A stretch of DNA of 10,132 bases, taken from the NCBI GenBank assembly GCA_035630195.1, contig DASQLD010000390.1, forward strand, positions 1-10,132, written 5' to 3'. The notes under the pieces are model-generated. The model was not told where the DNA came from. It ran no database searches and saw nothing but the letters and a program-made list of their open reading frames with translations. This DNA comes from DASQDN01 sp035630195 (GTDB lineage Bacteria > Acidobacteriota > Terriglobia > Bryobacterales > Bryobacteraceae). This document shows positions 6,933 through 10,132 of this stretch, piece by piece (the first letter of the stretch is position 1; each line of letters begins with the position of its first letter). Both the position numbers and the translations under genes were made by a program.

Positions 6933-8161
6933 GTAACGGTCCCCGATACGCGGTAGGACTGGACGTGGGTAGCGCGCATACCCGGTGTCTCGTTTGTCTG
7001 CTTGAAGACGGACGCCTCCGTTATCTGGGTCATGCTGATGTGGACTCGACGGGCTGGTCAAAGGGACGGATATCGGATCAGGTGGCTGCGACAGATTCGA
7101 TTCGCGCCGCTGTAACGGAAGCCGAGCGAAAAGCGCAGGTGTCGGTGGAAGGCGCTGTTGTCGGTGTCGGCGGCGCATCGATTGAAGGCATGAATAGTCG
7201 AGGACTCTATGAGTTCGGACGGCCGCGCGAGATTGATCCAGGTGATTTGAATTATGCGGTAGAACTCGCATCGAAAGTTCGACTGCAGGAAGATCGTACG
7301 ATTCTACAGGTTGCTCCGCAGGACTTCACGCTGGACGGTCGAGCAGGGTATCGCAACCCGCGCGGAGTGGTTTGTGCTCGCCTCGAAGCAAATGTTCACG
7401 TAATCTCAACGTCTGCTCACGAACACCAGGCGTTGGTAAACGCCGTCCATCACGCGCATCTTGCCGTCGAGGAAACAATTTTCGAGCCCGTGGCCGCGGC
7501 CTATTCTGCCGTCATGGCAGAAGAGCGCAGCAGAGGTGTCGCAATCGTCGATATCGGCGCGCACTCGACCGACCTGGTTATCTACGACGGCGACGCTTTG
7601 CTCCGAGCAAGCAGTATTCCTATCTCGGCGGATCACTTCACGCGCGATGTGGCGATTGGATTGACGCTTTCGTACGAAGATGCGGAACGCTTGAAGCGTG
7701 ATTATGGCTGCGCGGTGATGGGCCTTACCTCCGAACACAGTCTGATTGAACTGCCATCGCCTGATGGACGCGCTCCACGAGAAGCCCCCAGAACGTTCCT
7801 CAACGATATCCTGGAGGCGCGCGCGCAGGAACTGTTCCACTTCATTCGCGGAGAAATCGCGAAGGTGGGCATGGAACAAGCGCTGCTTGAAGGAGTGGTG
7901 TTGACCGGCGGCGGCGCGCTGCTGCAAGGCATGTGCGATGTTGCAGAACAGAGATTAAATTGTCAGGCCCGCAATGGCCTGCCCGTCGGGATTGCGGGAT
8001 TGCCCGACGAGATTAACGACGCCGCCTGGTGTGTAGCCGCGGGTCTGTCAATGTATTCCGCGAAACTCAAAACACGGAAGGAATGGAAGCGGACAGTTCC
8101 GGGGATTCTCGGGATGCTGTACGACAAGGGTGTGACCGGAGGCCAGCATGGCGGAAATTAA
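6929..8161 (+). CDS. ftsA: Cell division protein FtsA (actin-like ATPase)
   Basis: Actin/Hsp70-fold protein that anchors FtsZ filaments to the cytoplasmic membrane and recruits later divisome proteins. The 410-aa protein has phosphate-1 motif GLDVGSAHT at residues 10-18, the FtsA-specific 1C (SHS2-like) domain at roughly 84-165, phosphate-2 motif DIGAHSTDL at 208-216, and adenosine motif VVLTGGGALLQGM at 323-335. The phosphate loops differ from the usual GLDIGTTK and DIGGGTTD but keep the key Asp residues (D12, D208, D215). The C-terminus (about 383-410) has Trp and basic residues and a hydrophobic patch WKRTVPGILGMLYDKG, a possible membrane-binding helix, followed by a Gly-rich end. This differs from the terminal helix of E. 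coli FtsA. ATG 6929 overlaps the ftsQ stop and has GGAG at 6918-6921, seven bases upstream. The 3' end overlaps ftsZ by 14 bases. Confidence 0.94.
   Translation: MSNGPRYAVGLDVGSAHTRCLVCLLEDGRLRYLGHADVDSTGWSKGRISDQVAATDSIRAAVTEAERKAQVSVEGAVVGVGGASIEGMNSRGLYEFGRPREIDPGDLNYAVELASKVRLQEDRTILQVAPQDFTLDGRAGYRNPRGVVCARLEANVHVISTSAHEHQALVNAVHHAHLAVEETIFEPVAAAYSAVMAEERSRGVAIVDIGAHSTDLVIYDGDALLRASSIPISADHFTRDVAIGLTLSYEDAERLKRDYGCAVMGLTSEHSLIELPSPDGRAPREAPRTFLNDILEARAQELFHFIRGEIAKVGMEQALLEGVVLTGGGALLQGMCDVAEQRLNCQARNGLPVGIAGLPDEINDAAWCVAAGLSMYSAKLKTRKEWKRTVPGILGMLYDKGVTGGQHGGN
8138..8142 (+). promoter_or_regulatory. Strong Shine-Dalgarno site for ftsZ inside ftsA
   Basis: GGAGG lies five bases before ATG 8148, within the last codons of ftsA. 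It would let ftsZ initiate strongly on its own, consistent with the higher amount of FtsZ than FtsA that cells usually need. The ratio in this organism is inference. Confidence 0.7.
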
Positions 8162-9395
8162 CAAAGACCCTCTGAAATTTGAAGTACAGGAAGAAGCGCT
8201 GCTTGGCACGCGGATCAAGGTGATCGGCGTCGGAGGCGGCGGATCGAACGCGGTGGCTCGCATGATGAGCGAAGGTGTCGCCGGTGTCGAGTTCCATATC
8301 TTGAATACGGATCTGCAAGCGCTACAGGCGTCGCCGGTGCCCAACAAGCTTGCGATCGGCTGCAAAGTGACGAATGGTCTGGGGGCCGGGTCGGACCCGT
8401 CGATCGGGCGGATGGCTGCGCTCGAAGACACAGAGCGGATCATCGAGATACTGGAAGGCGCCGACATGGTCTTTGTCACTGCCGGTATGGGCGGCGGCAC
8501 GGGCACAGGCGCAGCCCCTGTAGTCGCTGCGCTTGCCAAAGAGCTGAACGCTCTAACCGTGGCTGTGGTGACCAAGCCCTTCGGCTTTGAAGGTCCCCGG
8601 CGGATGAAACAGGCCGACAAAGGACTTGCGGACCTTGCCGGCAGCGTGGACACGGTGATCTCGATTCCGAACGACAAGCTACTGTCGATTGTTCCCAAGG
8701 GGACGAGCTTCTACGAATCCTTCCGGGTTGCGGACGATGTACTGCGCCAGGCAGTACAGGGAATTGCCGAGATTATTACAACTCCGGGTATCATCAACCG
8801 CGACTTCTCCGACATTCGGGCGATCATGCTCGGAATGGGCTTCGCGATGATGGGTGCTGCGAGCGCTAGAGGTGAGAACGCCCTAGTCGAAGCGGCGAAA
8901 CAGGCGATCAACTCGGCCCTGCTCGAAGAAGGTGGCGTTAAGGGCGCGCGGGGCATCCTTATCAATATCACGGGCTCGAGCAAGCTAAGCCTGCACGATG
9001 TCAACGAAGCGTGCGCATTAATTCGCGCGGCCGCCGAGTACGACGATGTTCAGATCAACTTTGGAATCGTGCTCGACGAGTCATTGGATGATGAGGCGAA
9101 GATCACTGTTATCGCTACTGGGTTTCAGCGCGCAGGATTGCCTGCAGTCCGATCGAATACGTTCGATCAGGTGATGGAGCGAGCGACAGAGCCGCGCTTC
9201 ACCGAGCCACGGGTCAGCGCAACTTCCCAGCCTGCGTTCGACGAACTCGTCGAAGAAGAAGTGGAGCGCGACGCGCAAGTTGTGGAAGACGAGGTGCTCG
9301 TTGCTGCCGAAGCGCCTTCTCCCTCTTCCGAAGAGGCGAAGAACGATCTGGAACTTCCGGCGTTTATGCGTCGCGAGCGACGGCTGTTTCAATAA
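8148..9395 (+). CDS. ftsZ: Cell division GTPase FtsZ
   Basis: Tubulin-family GTPase that polymerises into the cytokinetic ring at midcell. The 415-aa protein has IKVIGVGGGGSNAV at residues 23-36, the tubulin signature GGGTGTG at 115-121, and the T7 synergy loop NRDFSD at 217-222 with the catalytic Asp residues 219 and 222. The GTPase core ends near 330. An acidic, disordered-looking linker with Glu/Asp/Val and a Pro-Ser stretch covers about 335-399. The conserved C-terminal peptide DLELPAFMRR at 400-409 is the docking site for FtsA and other partners, and a basic tail RERRLFQ follows. The start ATG 8148 has a strong GGAGG at 8138-8142, five bases upstream and inside ftsA, and the gene overlaps ftsA by 14 bases. 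No defect is seen. Confidence 0.98.
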   Translation: MAEINKDPLKFEVQEEALLGTRIKVIGVGGGGSNAVARMMSEGVAGVEFHILNTDLQALQASPVPNKLAIGCKVTNGLGAGSDPSIGRMAALEDTERIIEILEGADMVFVTAGMGGGTGTGAAPVVAALAKELNALTVAVVTKPFGFEGPRRMKQADKGLADLAGSVDTVISIPNDKLLSIVPKGTSFYESFRVADDVLRQAVQGIAEIITTPGIINRDFSDIRAIMLGMGFAMMGAASARGENALVEAAKQAINSALLEEGGVKGARGILINITGSSKLSLHDVNEACALIRAAAEYDDVQINFGIVLDESLDDEAKITVIATGFQRAGLPAVRSNTFDQVMERATEPRFTEPRVSATSQPAFDELVEEEVERDAQVVEDEVLVAAEAPSPSSEEAKNDLELPAFMRRERRLFQ

Positions 9396-9446
9396 CGCTT
9401 GGCATCGTAGAAATTTACTACATCCATTCGCGTCCATGACCGTCAT

Positions 9447-9463
9447 ACGGGCGGCGCGCCCGT
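9447..9463 (+). terminator. Possible weak intrinsic terminator or attenuator after ftsZ
   Basis: A perfect inverted repeat, ACGGGCG-GCG-CGCCCGT, forms a 7-bp GC-rich stem with a 3-base loop 51 bases after the ftsZ stop. Only three T residues (9463-9465) accompany it, so it is a weak candidate for Rho-independent termination. It lies in the 112-base gap between ftsZ and the proposed porin start, where a cluster end would be expected. In the rest of this gap I see no convincing promoter. Confidence 0.35.
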
Positions 9464-9507
9464 TTAGTGGTTTACACTCTCGATTCTACCGGTGCCTCCC
9501 GATCGCG

Positions 9508-10132
9508 ATGTCTGCACAGGCTAGGGGAGCAGAGTTCGTCGTTGTCTTACTCATGGCGCTTCTCGCCAACAATGCTCCCGCGCAGACCACGGCGGAAGAT
9601 CCGATCGAACAGCTTCGCCGCGAGATTCGAGGGCAGCAGGAAACTCTCGACCGGCTCCTGCTGCGCCTGGATGTTTTGGAGCGTGAGAGAAGCGCTGCGG
9701 CAATCACGGCTCAGGAAACCAAACCGTCGTCACAGCCTAAGACGGTCATTCCACCCGAGGCAGAGCAGAGGGACCAGGTTGGCGATCTGAACGCTATTCA
9801 GGTGAAGCCGGGTGAGACACCCGGATCGATCATGATGACCGGTCCGCGGGGCGTTTCAGTAGGCATCGGTGGTTTTATCAAAACACTGGCCTTCTATGAC
9901 AACCATGCCGAAGAGAGCGCAGCAATCTTCTACGCGGCGAATCTTGGCACAACTCGAGACGATCAAAATGGCGGTTCTGCGCTCACTGCGGAACTGAGTC
10001 GAATGAACTTCGATACGCGTGCCCGCGCGGGAGATGCTCGGGTGCGCGCCTATATTGAGTTCGATTTTAAGAACAACAGTTTTAACTGGCGCCACGGATA
10101 CATGAGTTGGGATGACAAATGGGGACAGGTGC
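9508..10132 (+). CDS. DcaP-like outer-membrane porin, 3'-truncated by window edge
   Basis: The frame stays open to the window's right end, giving 208 visible codons. The N-terminus looks like a Sec signal peptide: hydrophobic core FVVVLLMALLA at about residues 10-20 and cleavage after NNAPA at residue 25. A short heptad-like coiled coil follows at about 33-60 (IEQLRREIRGQQETLDRLLL...), then a Pro-containing spacer. From about residue 113 there are alternating, aromatic-rich strands: GVSVGIGGFIKTLAFYDN, then ELSRMNFDTRAR near 165, RVRAYIEFDF near 179 and RHGYMSWDDKWGQ near 195. The order GGFIK, SRxNFDTR, YxEFDF and RHxY matches the N-terminal barrel of DcaP-like trimeric porins, which have such a coiled coil. 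Substrate cannot be told. ATG 9508 gives a good signal peptide; ATG 9436 is an in-frame alternative adding 24 residues, and neither has a clear ribosome-binding site. No functional tie to division is implied. Confidence 0.75.
   Translation, partial: MSAQARGAEFVVVLLMALLANNAPAQTTAEDPIEQLRREIRGQQETLDRLLLRLDVLERERSAAAITAQETKPSSQPKTVIPPEAEQRDQVGDLNAIQVKPGETPGSIMMTGPRGVSVGIGGFIKTLAFYDNHAEESAAIFYAANLGTTRDDQNGGSALTAELSRMNFDTRARAGDARVRAYIEFDFKNNSFNWRHGYMSWDDKWGQV

Noticed and set aside
9467..9790. 107-codon + strand ORF after ftsZ
   Set aside because: It overlaps the porin frame, its product is Arg/Ser-rich with no domain or signal peptide, and the frame starting at 9508 has a clear signal peptide, coiled coil and porin strands.
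1..10132. Mobile element, CRISPR array, tRNA/rRNA, or hidden defence system
   Set aside because: No repeat-spacer pattern, transposase, integrase, terminal inverted repeat or cloverleaf was seen, and essentially all sequence is accounted for by conserved dcw genes plus one porin.

Overview
The window is an almost fully coding stretch of a division and cell wall (dcw) cluster, all on the + strand. In order it holds mraY (5' end cut by the window edge), murD, ftsW, murG, murC, ftsQ, ftsA and ftsZ. A 112-base gap follows, then the 5' part of a gene for a DcaP-like outer-membrane porin that runs off the right edge. I see no mobile element, CRISPR array, tRNA or rRNA.

Organism: a Gram-negative (diderm) bacterium of moderately high GC. 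The outer-membrane porin with a signal peptide and N-terminal coiled coil supports a diderm. The gene order with murB and ddl missing between murC and ftsQ, the FtsA nucleotide-binding variants (GLDVGSAHT, DIGAHSTDL), the enlarged FtsW extracytoplasmic loop and the DcaP-like neighbour all fit Acidobacteriota, perhaps a Solibacter/Bryobacter-like lineage. That placement rests on recollection of family sequences, not on a search.

Layout: the eight dcw genes are packed as one transcription unit. Stop/start junctions are 4-base ATGA overlaps (mraY/murD, ftsW/murG, ftsQ/ftsA), 2-base gaps (murD/ftsW, murC/ftsQ) and a 14-base overlap (ftsA/ftsZ). Between murG and murC lies a 13-codon mini-ORF tiled exactly between the two genes and in the same frame as murC. 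After ftsZ a small GC-rich hairpin may end or attenuate the operon before the porin gene.

How the genes work together: MurC and MurD add L-Ala and D-Glu to the UDP-MurNAc precursor in the cytoplasm. MraY moves phospho-MurNAc-pentapeptide to undecaprenyl phosphate (lipid I), and MurG adds GlcNAc (lipid II). FtsW polymerises lipid II at the septum, where FtsZ (tubulin-like ring), FtsA (actin-like membrane tether) and FtsQ (POTRA-domain scaffold) position the machinery.

This is a conserved core region, and I do not see an undescribed system in it. The points worth a second look are the FtsW loop insertion, the murG-murC mini-ORF, the missing murB/ddl, the FtsA active-site variants and the porin boundary.
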